Shown: positions 32,479 to 41,909, numbered from the stretch's first letter. The stretch: 64,000 nt of DNA from Kribbella aluminosa (GCF_017876295.1 NZ_JAGINT010000001.1:4154001-4218000), one strand, 5' to 3'. The notes: a model not told the origin generated them from the sequence alone. Numbers and translations: made by a program.

Positions 32479-33180
32479 ATGAGTCCGCATCTGCTGGTCG
32501 TCGACGACGAACCGAACATCGTCGAGCTGCTGTCCGCGAGTCTGCGGTTCGCCGGGTACGACGTGACCACGGCGACCCACGGTGCCGAGGCGCTGCGCAA
32601 GGCCCGGGACGTCGAGCCCGACCTCGTCGTACTCGACGTGATGATGCCCGGACTGGACGGCTTCGAGGTGGTACGCCGCCTGCGCGGTGAGGACCGGCAT
32701 GTACCGGTGCTGTTCCTCACCGCCCGGGACGCGGTCGAGGACAAGGTGCTCGGGCTGCAGACGGGGGGCGACGACTACGTCACCAAGCCGTTCAGCCTCG
32801 ACGAACTGGTCGCCCGGGTGCGGGCGCTACTGCGTCGCTCCGGTCACCGCGAGGAGACCGCGACCGAGGCCGCCGTACTGCGGTACGCCGACCTGGAGCT
32901 CAACGAGGACAGCTACGAGGTGTTCAAGGCCGGCCGCGCCGTGCAGCTGTCGCTGACCGAGTTCAAGCTGCTGCGGTGCCTGCTGGAGAACGCCGAACGG
33001 GTGATGTCGAAGGGGCAGATCCTGTCCGCGGTGTGGAACTATGACTTCGCCGGTGACGCGGGCGTGGTCGAGTCGTACATGTCCTACCTGCGCCGTAAGG
33101 TCGACACCGGCGACCAGAAGCTGCTCCACACCGTCCGCGGGGTCGGCTACGTACTGCGCACCCCGCGAGGCCCCAACTGA
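32479..33180 (+). CDS. OmpR-family response regulator
   Basis: A 233-residue regulator. The receiver domain has the acidic pocket VVDDEP and the phospho-acceptor Asp53 (LVVLDVMMPG), plus Thr (FLTARD) and Lys (TKPFS). The C-terminal winged helix (about 140-230) has LSLTEFKLLRCLLENAERVM, SKGQIL and a recognition helix DAGVVESYMSYLRRKVD. Its stop and the kinase start share bases (TGATG), so both proteins are made together. Two CCAGG(A/G) direct repeats sit just upstream (32431-32450), suggesting autoregulation. Confidence 0.92.
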   Translation: MSPHLLVVDDEPNIVELLSASLRFAGYDVTTATHGAEALRKARDVEPDLVVLDVMMPGLDGFEVVRRLRGEDRHVPVLFLTARDAVEDKVLGLQTGGDDYVTKPFSLDELVARVRALLRRSGHREETATEAAVLRYADLELNEDSYEVFKAGRAVQLSLTEFKLLRCLLENAERVMSKGQILSAVWNYDFAGDAGVVESYMSYLRRKVDTGDQKLLHTVRGVGYVLRTPRGPN

Positions 33181-34700
33181 TGCAACAGAGTCACCGGCGG
33201 TTCATCGACCGGTACCCGCTGCGCGTCACCATCGTCGTCGTACTGCTGGCTCTGGTGGTGCTCGCGCTGGCCGCGTCCGGCGTACTGTCGACGACCATCA
33301 TGCGCGGCTATCTGATCGACCGCGTCGACGAGCAGCTGCAGCAGACCGCCGAGCCGCTGTCGCACGCGAAGCCGGACCGGCGGCCGCTGCCGCCCGGTGC
33401 CGGCGGTCCGGTGCGGCGGCAGCTGCCGAGCGTGTTCGTCGTCCAGTTCAGCAACTCCGAGGGCGTCAGCGACAACGGCCCGGTCGGGTCGCGGATCGCG
33501 GAGACGGAGCCGTTGCCGAAACTGCCGACGCTGAACCTCAACCAGGTGCGGGCACTCGGCGCCAAACCGTTCGACGTCGGCGCGCAGTCCGGCGGCGCCA
33601 AGTGGCGGGTGCTGGCCGTGGAGACCGACGACGGGACCGGGTCGGTGATGGTCGCGCAGAGCCTCAAGGAGATGGACTACACGATCCAGCGGCTGGTCGG
33701 GATCCAGGCCGCGGCCGGTGTCATCCTGCTCGTCCTGCTGGCCGGAGTCGGGACGTTCGTCGTACGGCGAAGTCTGCGCGGGCTGGAGGACGTCGAGCAC
33801 ACCGCGGTCGCGATCGCCGGCGGGGACCTGAGCCGGCGGGTCCCACAGCGGGATCCGCGGACCGAGGTGGGGCGGCTGTCGCTGGCGCTGAACCAGATGC
33901 TCGGGCAGATCGAGACGGCGTTCGCGCAACGTACCGCGTCGGAGGCGGCGGCGCGACGCTCGGAAGATGTGGCGCGGCGCTCGGAGGATGTGGCGCGCCA
34001 GTCCGAGGAGGCCGCGCGCCAGTCCGAACACCGGATGCGGCGGTTCGTGGCGGACGCGTCGCACGAGCTGCGTACGCCGTTGACGTCGATCCGCGGGTTC
34101 GCGGAACTGTCGCGGCAACGCGGCGACACCACCGACTCCGACACCATGCGGCGGATCGAGGACGAGGCGAAGCGGATGGGTCTGCTCGTCGACGATCTGT
34201 TGCTGCTGGCGCGGCTGGATCAGCAGCGCCCGTTGCGGATGGAGTCGGTCGATCTGCTGCCGATCGCCGCTGACGCCCTGCACAACGCGCAGGCGATCCA
34301 GCCGGACCGGCCGCTGTCGCTGACGATCCTCCCCGACTCGGAGGCGCCCGTCGTCGAGGGCGACGAGGCGCGGCTCCGGCAGGTGCTGGGCAACCTCGTC
34401 AGCAACGCCCTCAACTACACGCCCGTCGACGCCCCCATCACAGTGTCGGTCGGCACCCGCGGCACCGAAGCCATCCTCGAAGTCAGCGACACCGGCCCCG
34501 GCCTCTCCGAGGAACAAAAAGCCCGAGTCTTCGAACGCTTCTACCGAGCCGACACCGCCCGAACCCGCACCACCGGCGGCTCCGGCCTGGGCCTCTCCAT
34601 CGTCGCCGCCCTCGTAGCCGCCCACAAAGGCCACGTAACCACCACCAACACCACCCCGCACGGCGCAACCTTCACCGTCCACCTCCCCCTCCCGACGTAA
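33180..34700 (+). CDS. Sensor histidine kinase
   Basis: A 506-residue membrane kinase. TM1 is at about 15-37, an extracytoplasmic sensor loop of about 130 residues follows, then TM2 at about 170-195, and a HAMP domain (LRGLEDVEHTAVAIAGGDLS). The HisKA box is FVADASHELRTPLTS with His295. The HATPase part has NLVSNALNYTP, DTGPGLSEEQ and GGSGLGLSIV. Between HAMP and HisKA there are four near-identical heptads (RRSEDVA, RRSEDVA, RQSEEAA, RQSEHRM; 33954-34037). They lengthen the signalling coiled coil. The signal is unknown; the DUF5666-like neighbour may modulate it. Confidence 0.92.
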   Translation: MQQSHRRFIDRYPLRVTIVVVLLALVVLALAASGVLSTTIMRGYLIDRVDEQLQQTAEPLSHAKPDRRPLPPGAGGPVRRQLPSVFVVQFSNSEGVSDNGPVGSRIAETEPLPKLPTLNLNQVRALGAKPFDVGAQSGGAKWRVLAVETDDGTGSVMVAQSLKEMDYTIQRLVGIQAAAGVILLVLLAGVGTFVVRRSLRGLEDVEHTAVAIAGGDLSRRVPQRDPRTEVGRLSLALNQMLGQIETAFAQRTASEAAARRSEDVARRSEDVARQSEEAARQSEHRMRRFVADASHELRTPLTSIRGFAELSRQRGDTTDSDTMRRIEDEAKRMGLLVDDLLLLARLDQQRPLRMESVDLLPIAADALHNAQAIQPDRPLSLTILPDSEAPVVEGDEARLRQVLGNLVSNALNYTPVDAPITVSVGTRGTEAILEVSDTGPGLSEEQKARVFERFYRADTARTRTTGGSGLGLSIVAALVAAHKGHVTTTNTTPHGATFTVHLPLPT

Positions 34701-34734
34701 GCCCGGCTCGAGCTGTGCATCGGCAGACACAGTC

Positions 34735-35361
34735 TCAGCGACGGCGGAGCTTCACCGTACAGTCGCGGCGATTGATCGGTACGCCGTCCCGCATCACCTG
34801 GGCCCGGTCGTGGGCGCGACTGACCAACGTCTCCCACTCACCATCAGGCAGCGCGAGGCTCTCGATCACCTCGTCGGGTTCCGGGAAGTGGACCTCGGGG
34901 TGCGGGTTGTGCTCGCCCGGCGAGAAGCCCAGGTGCCCTTCGATCAGCAGTACGCCGCCCGGCGCGACCGCGGCGGCCGCGCGCCGCAGGATGCCGTCGC
35001 GTGGCAGGTCGGTCTTCGAGTGCAGGAACTGCGCGGACACCAGGTCGAACTCTCCGTCCGGGAACGAGTTGCCCAGTTCGTGCTGCTGCCAGTCGATCCG
35101 GTCGCCGACCCCGGCGGCCTTCGCGTGCTCGGCCGCGCGGCCCAGCGCGACCGTGGAGACGTCGACGGCGGTCACCGTCCAGCCCCGCTCCGCGAGCCAG
35201 ATCGCGTCGGCCCCTTCGCCGCAGCCGAGGTCGAGGGCGCGCCCGGGCGCCAACCCGGCCACCTCGTCGGCGAACGCGGCGTTCGGCTTGCCGCTCCAGA
35301 TCTGCTCGTGCTCGGAGTAGAACGCGTTCCAGTACTCGTCCGGGAGCTGTTCGGTCGTCAT
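34735..35361 (-). CDS. Class I SAM-dependent methyltransferase
   Basis: A 208-residue methyltransferase. Motif I is ALDLGCGEGADAIWLAERGW, motif II is near VTAVDVSTVALGRA, and FDLVSAQFLH then GGVLLIEGHLGF are later Rossmann strands. ATG 35361 was chosen (MTTEQLPDEYW) because the longer frame adds 20 poorly conserved residues. HPEVHFPEPDEVI near the C-terminus is typical of the tellurite-resistance/thiopurine-type small methyltransferases. The acceptor is unknown. Convergent with the histidine kinase. Confidence 0.85.
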   Translation of the reverse strand: MTTEQLPDEYWNAFYSEHEQIWSGKPNAAFADEVAGLAPGRALDLGCGEGADAIWLAERGWTVTAVDVSTVALGRAAEHAKAAGVGDRIDWQQHELGNSFPDGEFDLVSAQFLHSKTDLPRDGILRRAAAAVAPGGVLLIEGHLGFSPGEHNPHPEVHFPEPDEVIESLALPDGEWETLVSRAHDRAQVMRDGVPINRRDCTVKLRRR

Positions 35362-35508
35362 GAGCCGATGGTCCGGCACCCGCACCGCAGCAGGCAAACC
35401 CTCTTGCCAACCTGGCAACAATCACTTGTCCCGAACAGTCGTGCGGTCCAGGTAATTGAGTGCGAGTCCGACGAACGCGAGGCCTAGAATCGGGCACCTG
35501 GTGCGGCT

Positions 35509-36357
35509 GTGCATACAAACGTTTCAGCAACTGGGAATGAGGTATTGGTGATCGAGGACGGCGAGGAGATCCCGCTGGTCGGCGGGGACGTGACCGAGGG
35601 GCTGGTGCGGGTCGGCGATACCGTACGGCGACCGCCCGGTGAGCGGGCCGACATGGTGCAGGAGGTCCTGCTTCACCTGGAGAGGGCCGGCTTCGACGGT
35701 GCACCGCGGTTCCTCGGCATCGACTCGAAGGGCCGGCATGCCCTCACGTACATCGACGGCGAGGTGGCCGGTCGCCCGCGTCCGGCGTGGATCGCCGACG
35801 AGGACCGGATGCTGTCGGTGGCGCGGCTGCTGCGGACGTACCACGCCGCGATCGAGCCGTTCGGCGTACCCGGGAACCTGCCCGCCCCGATCGAGCCGCC
35901 CGGCCTGCCGGAGCTGAACGATCCGCCGGAGCTGGTCGGGCATCAGGACGTGACACCGGAGAACGTGGTGTTCCGAGAGGGCCGTGCCTATGCGCTGATC
36001 GACTTCGACATGGCGCGGCCGGTGAGCAGGGTGGCGGACTTCGTGAACCTGATGCTGTGGTGGGCGCCGCTCGGTGCGGACGCCGATCTGGAGCCGGAGT
36101 TGCGCGGTCTCGACCGGCCTCGGCGGAGCCGGTTGCTCGCGGATGCGTACGGGCTGTCCGACGCCGACCGGAAGCGGGTGCTGCCGTTGGCGATCGCGCG
36201 GAACGAGCGCGCTTGGCACACGATGAGGTACCGCGCGGAAACGCTCGGCGGTGGCTGGCAGCGGATGTGGAGCGAGGGAGTCGGCGACCAGATCCGGCGA
36301 CGCCAGACCTGGCTCGAGGAGAACGCCGACCCCCTCACCACCGCCTTGCTCGGCTGA
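35509..36357 (+). CDS. Aminoglycoside phosphotransferase-family (APH) kinase-like protein
   Basis: A 282-residue protein with an APH/choline-kinase fold. The catalytic loop is LVGHQDVTPENVVF (His-x-Asp, with Gln where Gly is usual: HQD) and the metal Asp is in YALIDFDMARP. The N-terminal lobe has VTEGLVRVGDTVRRPP. Family members phosphorylate antibiotics, choline or sugars; this branch in actinobacteria is uncharacterised. The start is GTG 35509; other GTG codons shortly downstream are possible. Confidence 0.75.
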   Translation: MHTNVSATGNEVLVIEDGEEIPLVGGDVTEGLVRVGDTVRRPPGERADMVQEVLLHLERAGFDGAPRFLGIDSKGRHALTYIDGEVAGRPRPAWIADEDRMLSVARLLRTYHAAIEPFGVPGNLPAPIEPPGLPELNDPPELVGHQDVTPENVVFREGRAYALIDFDMARPVSRVADFVNLMLWWAPLGADADLEPELRGLDRPRRSRLLADAYGLSDADRKRVLPLAIARNERAWHTMRYRAETLGGGWQRMWSEGVGDQIRRRQTWLEENADPLTTALLG

Positions 36358-36385
36358 CCACGACCCGCGCCTTCGAGGTCCGCGG

Positions 36386-37864
36386 TCAGCCGACCGCGAC
36401 CTCGTCGGCGACCGGTTCGGCGTCCGGCGTCTTCTTGTCCCGCAGCAGCACCCGCGCGAGCACCGCCGACCCCAGCAGCGCCAGCGCGCTCGCCACGAAC
36501 GTCCCGGACATCGACTCCGCGAACGCGACCCGCGCGACGTGCACCAGCCCTGGGTCTCCGACGGACAGCGCCTGTCCGATGGACCGGCGCGCCGCGGCGG
36601 GCGCCGACTCCGGCATGTTCGCGGTGAAGTTGTTCGCCAGCGCCGAGCCGAGAATCGCGATCCCCAGCGCCGCACCCGCCTGCTGCACGGTGTCGTTGAG
36701 CGCCGATCCGACCCCGGCGTACTCCTGCGGCACCGACCCCATCAACGCCGCCGTCGCCGCCGGCTGCGCGAGCCCGGCGCCCGCACCGAACACCCCGAGC
36801 GCCAGCGCGACCATCCCGAACCCGTCGTCCGCCGTGAGCGTCGACATCACCCCGAACCCGCCGGCCAGCACCACCAGCCCGGCGACCGTCATCGGCCGGT
36901 TCCCGATCTTCTGACCGAGCGTCGCGCCGACCCCGTTCACCAGGATCACCGCCACCGCCATCGGCGCCATCGCGAGCCCGGCCTTCGTCGGCGAGAACCC
37001 GAGCACGAACTGCAGGTACTGCGTCAACGCCAGCACCAGCCCGCCGTTCGCGACCTGCAACAACACCAGCGACAAACTGCCCCCGCTGAAGTTCCGGTCC
37101 CGGAAGAGCTGCAACGGCACCATCGGTACGTCGGTCCGCACCTCCCAGACCACGAACGCCGCAAGCCCCACCACCGCGAGCGCCAGCGTCGGCCACGAGA
37201 CACCGTGCTCCGGCAACTCGATGATCACCCAGACCAGCGCGACCAGACCGACCATCGACAGCAGCGCACCGACCGGGTCCGGCTTCCGCCACGGTCCCTT
37301 CGACTCCGGCATCAGGATCACCGCGGCCGCGATCGCCAGCACCACCACCGGGACGTTGATCAGGAACACCGAGCCCCACCAGAACTTCGCGATCAGCGCG
37401 CCGCCCAGCACCGGTCCGCCGATCAGCCCGACCATCAGCACCGAGCTCCAGATCGACATCGCCCTGCGGCGTTCCGCGTCGTCGAAGACCGTGATCAGCA
37501 CGGACAGCGTGCTCGGCATCACGATCGCCCCGCCGACGCCCATCAGCACCCTTCCGGCGATCAGCATCTCCGGCGTACCGGCGTACGTCGCGACCAGCGA
37601 GGCCGCGCCGAAGATCGCCAGGCCGACGATCATCACCTTCTTCCGGCCGTACCGGTCGGACAGACTGCCCGCGGTCAGCAGGAGGCCGGCGAACACCAGG
37701 ATGTAGCTCGCCACGATCCACTGGATCTGCTGCGCGCTCGCGCCGAGGTCCTCGGTGAGCACCGGGATCGCGACGGTCAGCACGCCGTTGTCCAGCACCA
37801 GCACGAGCGTGCTCAGGCAGAGCACGATCAGGATCAGCCATCTGCGCGGATGCCGAGCGGCCAT
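36386..37864 (-). CDS. MFS efflux transporter, DHA2 family
   Basis: A 492-residue, 14-helix transporter. DHA2 markers are QWIVASYILVFAGLLLTAGS, then the helix 2-3 loop GSLSDRYGRKKVMIVG and motif C in SSVLMVGLIGGPVLGGALI. The QQAGAALGIAILGSAL stretch near the C-terminus is also characteristic. It probably exports a drug or metabolite by proton antiport. It is divergent from the TetR gene at 37982, with two palindromic operators between, so it is the obvious target of that repressor. Confidence 0.9.
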   Translation of the reverse strand: MAARHPRRWLILIVLCLSTLVLVLDNGVLTVAIPVLTEDLGASAQQIQWIVASYILVFAGLLLTAGSLSDRYGRKKVMIVGLAIFGAASLVATYAGTPEMLIAGRVLMGVGGAIVMPSTLSVLITVFDDAERRRAMSIWSSVLMVGLIGGPVLGGALIAKFWWGSVFLINVPVVVLAIAAAVILMPESKGPWRKPDPVGALLSMVGLVALVWVIIELPEHGVSWPTLALAVVGLAAFVVWEVRTDVPMVPLQLFRDRNFSGGSLSLVLLQVANGGLVLALTQYLQFVLGFSPTKAGLAMAPMAVAVILVNGVGATLGQKIGNRPMTVAGLVVLAGGFGVMSTLTADDGFGMVALALGVFGAGAGLAQPAATAALMGSVPQEYAGVGSALNDTVQQAGAALGIAILGSALANNFTANMPESAPAAARRSIGQALSVGDPGLVHVARVAFAESMSGTFVASALALLGSAVLARVLLRDKKTPDAEPVADEVAVG

Positions 37865-37888
37865 CGCGCACCTCCTCGAGTCGTTTCT

Positions 37889-37920
37889 TGAACACTGTTC
37901 AGCTTGCTTGAACAGTGTGC
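37889..37920. promoter_or_regulatory. TetR operator of the MFS/TetR pair
   Basis: TGAACACTGTTCA (37889-37901) is a 13-bp palindrome. CTTGAACAGTGTGCAA follows within 10 bp and repeats GAACA(C/G)TGT in inverted order. A further degenerate copy (GTTCAAGAA) lies near 37958. These overlap the start region of the MFS transcript. Confidence 0.65.
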
Positions 37921-37981
37921 AATTAGAACTGAACGTTGGTCAAGTCCTGTACGGCGTTCAAGAATCGGCTAGGGTGGACCC

Positions 37982-38704
37982 ATGGAGGAGTTCACGTCCG
38001 TCTGGACCCGGCCGAAGCGCAGCAGCCGGCGCCGCGAGCAGCCCGCGCTCACCCAGGCGCAGATCGTCGCGGAGGCGATCAAGCTGCTGGACGCCGACGG
38101 ACTGGATGCGCTCACGATGCGCAAGCTCGGCGCAGCGCTCGGCGCGGTCGCGACCGCCGTCTACTGGCACGTCGCGAACAAGGACGAGCTGCTGGAGCTG
38201 GTCGTCGACGAGGTGTACGGCGAGATCGACGTACCGCCGGTGACCGATCCGGACGACTGGCGGGCGGCGGCCGAGACCGCGGCCCGGAGCCTGCGGGCGA
38301 TGATCGTCCGGCACCCGTGGGTGGCGCCGACGCTCGCGGACGTCGGCATGAACTACCTCGGCCCGAACCTGATGCGGGTCTCGGACGAGATGCTGGGCTG
38401 CTACCTGGCCGCCGGCTTCGAGCTGGCCGAGGCGGACCAGGCGATGAACACCGTGCTCGGGTACGTGATCGGCGTCGCCTCGGTCGAGGCCGCGACCGTG
38501 ACCAAGCTCAAGCGGACCGGCAAGGACATGGCAGCCTGGCAGGCCGAGGTCTGGCCGGCCGCGGTCCAGGCAGCAGCGCCGTACCCGAACATGCGCGCGC
38601 TGTACGCCGCACACAGCGGCGGCGATCTCGAGGCCGGCGGCGAGGACAACTTCAGCTACGGCCTGGACCGGACCCTGGACGGCATCGCCGCGCGGCTCGC
38701 CTGA
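37982..38704 (+). CDS. TetR-family regulator of the divergent MFS pump
   Basis: A 240-residue repressor. After a basic N-terminal arm (RPKRSSRRREQPALTQAQIV) comes the TetR HTH (LTMRKLGAALGAVATAVYWH, ANKDELLEL). The C-terminal domain is the TetR_C-type helical bundle found in tetracycline-like regulators (YLAAGFELAEADQAMNTVLG). The substrate of the adjacent DHA2 pump is the likely ligand. The divergent layout and the operator palindromes support direct control. Confidence 0.9.
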   Translation: MEEFTSVWTRPKRSSRRREQPALTQAQIVAEAIKLLDADGLDALTMRKLGAALGAVATAVYWHVANKDELLELVVDEVYGEIDVPPVTDPDDWRAAAETAARSLRAMIVRHPWVAPTLADVGMNYLGPNLMRVSDEMLGCYLAAGFELAEADQAMNTVLGYVIGVASVEAATVTKLKRTGKDMAAWQAEVWPAAVQAAAPYPNMRALYAAHSGGDLEAGGEDNFSYGLDRTLDGIAARLA

Positions 38705-38721
38705 GTCCTGGTTGCCTTGCG

Positions 38722-38758
38722 CCTGGTTGCCCGAGGCAACAAGCCTCGGGCCACCAGG
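38722..38758. terminator. Bidirectional hairpin terminator
   Basis: GCCCGAGGC (38729-38737), loop AACAA, GCCTCGGGC (38743-38751), extended by CCTGGT/ACCAGG beyond one mismatch. It lies between the convergent TetR and Gfo/Idh genes. Confidence 0.8.
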
Positions 38759-38765
38759 ACACGCG

Positions 38766-39821
38766 TCAGTGGGTGATCTTCACCTCGGCGCCGAGCTTCG
38801 CCGACTCGTAGATCGCGGACAGCATCTTGGCCATCTCCAGGCCCTGTTCCGCGGTCGCGTCGGCCGGGATCTCGCCGCGGCAGATCCGCAGGAAGTGCTC
38901 GATCTGGTTCGCGAACCCGACCTTGAAGTCGAACCCGAGCGAGTCGATCTGCGGCTGGACGTGCAGCAGCGTGTCGTGCCGCTCGGTGACCATCAGCAGC
39001 TCCGGCTCGATCTCCGCGCCGCCCTTGTCACCGTGGATCCGGACACTCAGCTCGTTCCGTGCGTGCAGCGAGTACGACGTGTCCACGTCGAGCACCGCCC
39101 CACCCTCGAACCGGATCTGCGCGGTCGCGTAGTCCTCGACCGTGTTCGGCCGCGCCGCCGACGCGGCCTTGTACCGGGTCAGGTTCTGGATGTTGTCGCG
39201 CGCACCCAGCGGGGCGAACGTCGCACCGGACGCGGACACCGGCTTCGGCATCCCCATCAGGTACCAGCACAGGTCGATGACGTGGACGCCGAGGTCGATC
39301 AGCGGGCCGCCGCCGGACAGCTCGACGTCACCGAACCAGCCGCCCGGGTTGCCGGCCGTCCGCAGCAGCGTGGCCCGTGCCGCGTAGATGGTGCCGAACT
39401 CACCCGCCTCCAGGAACCGCTTGGTCACCAGTGCGTTCGGTGCGTACCGCCGTACGTACCCGATCTGCAGCGCCTTCCCGGTCTCCTCGACCGCTTTCAC
39501 CAGCGCCTCGGCCTCGGGCACCGTCACGGTCATCGGCTTCTCGACCAGGACGTTCTTGCCGGCCCGCAGCGCCGCCTCGGCGATCGGGGCGTGCAGCGTG
39601 TTCGGCACGCAGACGCTCACCGCGTCGACGGCCGGGTCCGAGAAGATCTCCTCGGGGTCGCCGGTCACCCGCTCGACCCCGAACTGCTCGCCACGCGCCT
39701 TCGCCCGCTCCAGGTCCACGTCGCACACCGCGACGAGCTCGGCCTGGTCGTTCTTCTGGTACGCGCTCAGGTGCTCGACGGCGATCGAGCCCAGCCCGAT
39801 CACTGCAATCCGCGTCGTCAT
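38766..39821 (-). CDS. Gfo/Idh/MocA-family NAD(P)-dependent oxidoreductase
   Basis: A 351-residue dehydrogenase. The Rossmann start is RIAVIGLGSIAVEHLSAYQK, the catalytic motif NVLVEKPMTV has Lys of EKP, and GGGPLIDLGVHVIDLCWYLM carries the Asp/His pair. Members oxidise sugars, inositols or their derivatives at a hydroxyl group. It is the last gene of a three-gene minus-strand operon with a sugar-phosphate-isomerase-like protein and a ROK regulator. A carbohydrate-catabolic role is therefore likely. The exact substrate is unknown. Confidence 0.9.
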   Translation of the reverse strand: MTTRIAVIGLGSIAVEHLSAYQKNDQAELVAVCDVDLERAKARGEQFGVERVTGDPEEIFSDPAVDAVSVCVPNTLHAPIAEAALRAGKNVLVEKPMTVTVPEAEALVKAVEETGKALQIGYVRRYAPNALVTKRFLEAGEFGTIYAARATLLRTAGNPGGWFGDVELSGGGPLIDLGVHVIDLCWYLMGMPKPVSASGATFAPLGARDNIQNLTRYKAASAARPNTVEDYATAQIRFEGGAVLDVDTSYSLHARNELSVRIHGDKGGAEIEPELLMVTERHDTLLHVQPQIDSLGFDFKVGFANQIEHFLRICRGEIPADATAEQGLEMAKMLSAIYESAKLGAEVKITH

Positions 39822-39822
39822 A

Positions 39823-40668
39823 TCAGGCGTTGCCTTCCGTCAGTCGGAGGATGTTGGCCAGCGAACGCTCGATGGCAGGCAGCGGCGCCTCCATGCCCTC
39901 GAACTCCAGGCTCACCGGTACGTCGGGCTTGGTCGCGGCCAGTGCGAGCAGTCCGGCCACGTCCACGTCGCCGTGGCCCGTCACCGTGCCGAGCAGGTAG
40001 TCGCCGGCCAGCGTCTTCAGCCAGCCGTCACCCGCCGAGCGGCGGATGTGGAAGTCCTTCACGCCGATCGACGCCGCGACGTCGATCAGCCCGGCGGCGG
40101 TCTTGCCGGGGACCTCGCCTACGCACAGGCCGTTGCCGAGGTCGAGCGTGACCCGGAAGTTCGGGCGGTCCACGGCGTACACCAGGCGGGCCAGCCGCTC
40201 GCTGCCGTTCATGAAGAAGCCGTGGTTCTCGATCGTCGACACGATGCCGAGCCCGGCCGCGTGGTCGGCGACCGCCCGGCAGCCCTCGACGACCTGCGCG
40301 AACGTCGTCTCGAACTCGCCCGGGTCCTGCTCCCGCCACGCCCACGGCGCGACGTCGTGCCGGAAGATCCGCGCACCGAACGCGTGCGCGACGTCCAGCT
40401 GCCGGCGCAGCCGGTCGACCTCGCCGCTGTCTGCGGTCCGCAGGTCGCCGCTGACCAGGTAGTTCACGATCGGTACGCCGATCTCCTCGGCGTGCTTCGC
40501 GGTGTCGCGGACGACGTCCTGGTGCTCCAGGTAGTACTCGCCGTCCAGCGCGGCCACCTCGATGTGCCCGGCCGACGAGGCCGCGACCCAGTCCAGGACA
40601 CCGATCAGGTCCATCTCGCCGCTCGTCATGAGCTGGCGGAAACAGTACGAGCTGACTCCGAGCTTCAC
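39823..40668 (-). CDS. Sugar phosphate isomerase/epimerase family (TIM barrel)
   Basis: A 281-residue xylose-isomerase-like TIM barrel. Metal-binding acidic and His positions are visible: IVSTIENHG, FRVTLDLGNGL, GVKDFHIRR and VSLEFEGMEA give the Glu/Asp/His/Glu set. GTG 40668 was chosen because it overlaps the ROK stop codon (GTGA) and has a GAGAGG ribosome site; a 13-residue longer frame has none. With the Gfo/Idh enzyme it probably processes one sugar or inositol derivative. Confidence 0.85.
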   Translation of the reverse strand: MKLGVSSYCFRQLMTSGEMDLIGVLDWVAASSAGHIEVAALDGEYYLEHQDVVRDTAKHAEEIGVPIVNYLVSGDLRTADSGEVDRLRRQLDVAHAFGARIFRHDVAPWAWREQDPGEFETTFAQVVEGCRAVADHAAGLGIVSTIENHGFFMNGSERLARLVYAVDRPNFRVTLDLGNGLCVGEVPGKTAAGLIDVAASIGVKDFHIRRSAGDGWLKTLAGDYLLGTVTGHGDVDVAGLLALAATKPDVPVSLEFEGMEAPLPAIERSLANILRLTEGNA

Positions 40669-41909
40669 TGCGTGGTCCTCTCCACTTCGTGAATGATGCG
40701 GTTCCACGGACTGGGGAAGTCGTGGATACCGTAGATCGCTGACTTCATCCGGTCGAACGCGTTGCCGACCGCCCCGAGCACCACTGCTTCGCGTCCCAGT
40801 GCCGCGGCGACGAAGGGTGGGCGCTCGGGGAAGACCAGTTCGTTCTCGACGGCGGCGGCGAGTGGACGGAGCAGCGCGCTGCTGTCCTCCGCCGGTCCGC
40901 TGCGGACGACGACCACCTCCGGGTCGACGACCAGCAGGACGGTCGCGATCCGCGGGGCGATCTGGGTGCAGAAGTTCTCGAGCTCGGCCTGCGCGTCGGC
41001 GTCGCCGGCGGCGGCTGCTGTCAGTACTTCCGCGCCGGTCGGCCGGGCCGACCAGACGAGTTGTCCCCGTTGGGCGTTGCGTGTCCAGCGCATGCCGCGC
41101 TGCGCGCCGAGCTCACCCGCGAGCCGGTGCCGGCCTTGGCGGATGACGCCGTTCAGCACGATCGACACCGACAGCCGATGCCCGATCTGCAGGTAGACGA
41201 CATCGGAGTACCCACGCCCCGCCCCACCTCGCTGCTCCGCGAGGGCGGCCAACTTGATGTCGTTGTCCACGACGACGGGCAGCCCAAGCTCCTTCCCCAG
41301 CAACTCCCCCACCGGCAACCCCACCAGCCCGGGCATCGCAAGACTCGCCCGCAACCGTCCATCAGCCTCGACCACCCCCGGCAGCCCCACCCCCACCGCC
41401 CGCAACCGCCCAAGGTCGATCGAGTCGCCCCCCGCGTCCGGAGCACGCCGAGACCCGACGCTGCCGGGCTCCGAGTCCTGGGCGGATTGCCCGCGGTCGC
41501 TCGCACTCGCCGCGGCCTCGAGGGCACGCTGGATCAGCGAGAGGTCGGCGGGGCTGTCCGGTGGTACTTCGGCGTACCCGACGCGGCGGCCGGACAGGTC
41601 GCAGATGATCGCGCGGGCTCCGCGTGGGCCGAGGTCGACGCCGGCGACCAAGCCGGCCTCGCGGGCGAAGCGGAACGCCCGGGCAGGTCGGCCGGGGCCC
41701 GCCGTCGCCGGGCTGGTGCTCTCCACCAGGCCCGCGTCGAGGAGGTCGTCGAGGACGGCGTGCACCGTCGGTCGCGACAGCCCGGTGGCTTCGCTGAGCA
41801 CGCCGACGGTGCGCGCCTCGTCCGCGTCGGCGAGGAAACGCAGGCAGGCGACCTGGTTCGCGGCTCGCTCCGCCTGCGCGGCTCCGCGTGCAGTCTCCAT
41901 CGACCCCAA
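40665..41909 (-). CDS. ROK-family transcriptional regulator lacking the zinc-binding motif
   Basis: A 414-residue ROK protein. An MarR-like wHTH is at about 15-75 (LSEATGLSRPTVHAVLDDLL). The ROK sugar-kinase-like domain has LVAGVDLGPRGARAIICDLS, GVGLPGVVEADG and VVVDNDIKLAALAEQ. The usual ROK signature with His and CxCGxxGC is missing. The position after LAGELG is AQRGMRWTRNAQRGQLVW with no Cys. An Asp/Ser/Gly-rich insertion sits near residues 130-165. ROK repressors sense sugars; loss of the zinc site may change effector binding. It heads the operon and is probably autoregulatory through the CTTTAATAAAG site just upstream. Confidence 0.85.
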   Translation of the reverse strand: MGSMETARGAAQAERAANQVACLRFLADADEARTVGVLSEATGLSRPTVHAVLDDLLDAGLVESTSPATAGPGRPARAFRFAREAGLVAGVDLGPRGARAIICDLSGRRVGYAEVPPDSPADLSLIQRALEAAASASDRGQSAQDSEPGSVGSRRAPDAGGDSIDLGRLRAVGVGLPGVVEADGRLRASLAMPGLVGLPVGELLGKELGLPVVVDNDIKLAALAEQRGGAGRGYSDVVYLQIGHRLSVSIVLNGVIRQGRHRLAGELGAQRGMRWTRNAQRGQLVWSARPTGAEVLTAAAAGDADAQAELENFCTQIAPRIATVLLVVDPEVVVVRSGPAEDSSALLRPLAAAVENELVFPERPPFVAAALGREAVVLGAVGNAFDRMKSAIYGIHDFPSPWNRIIHEVERTTQ

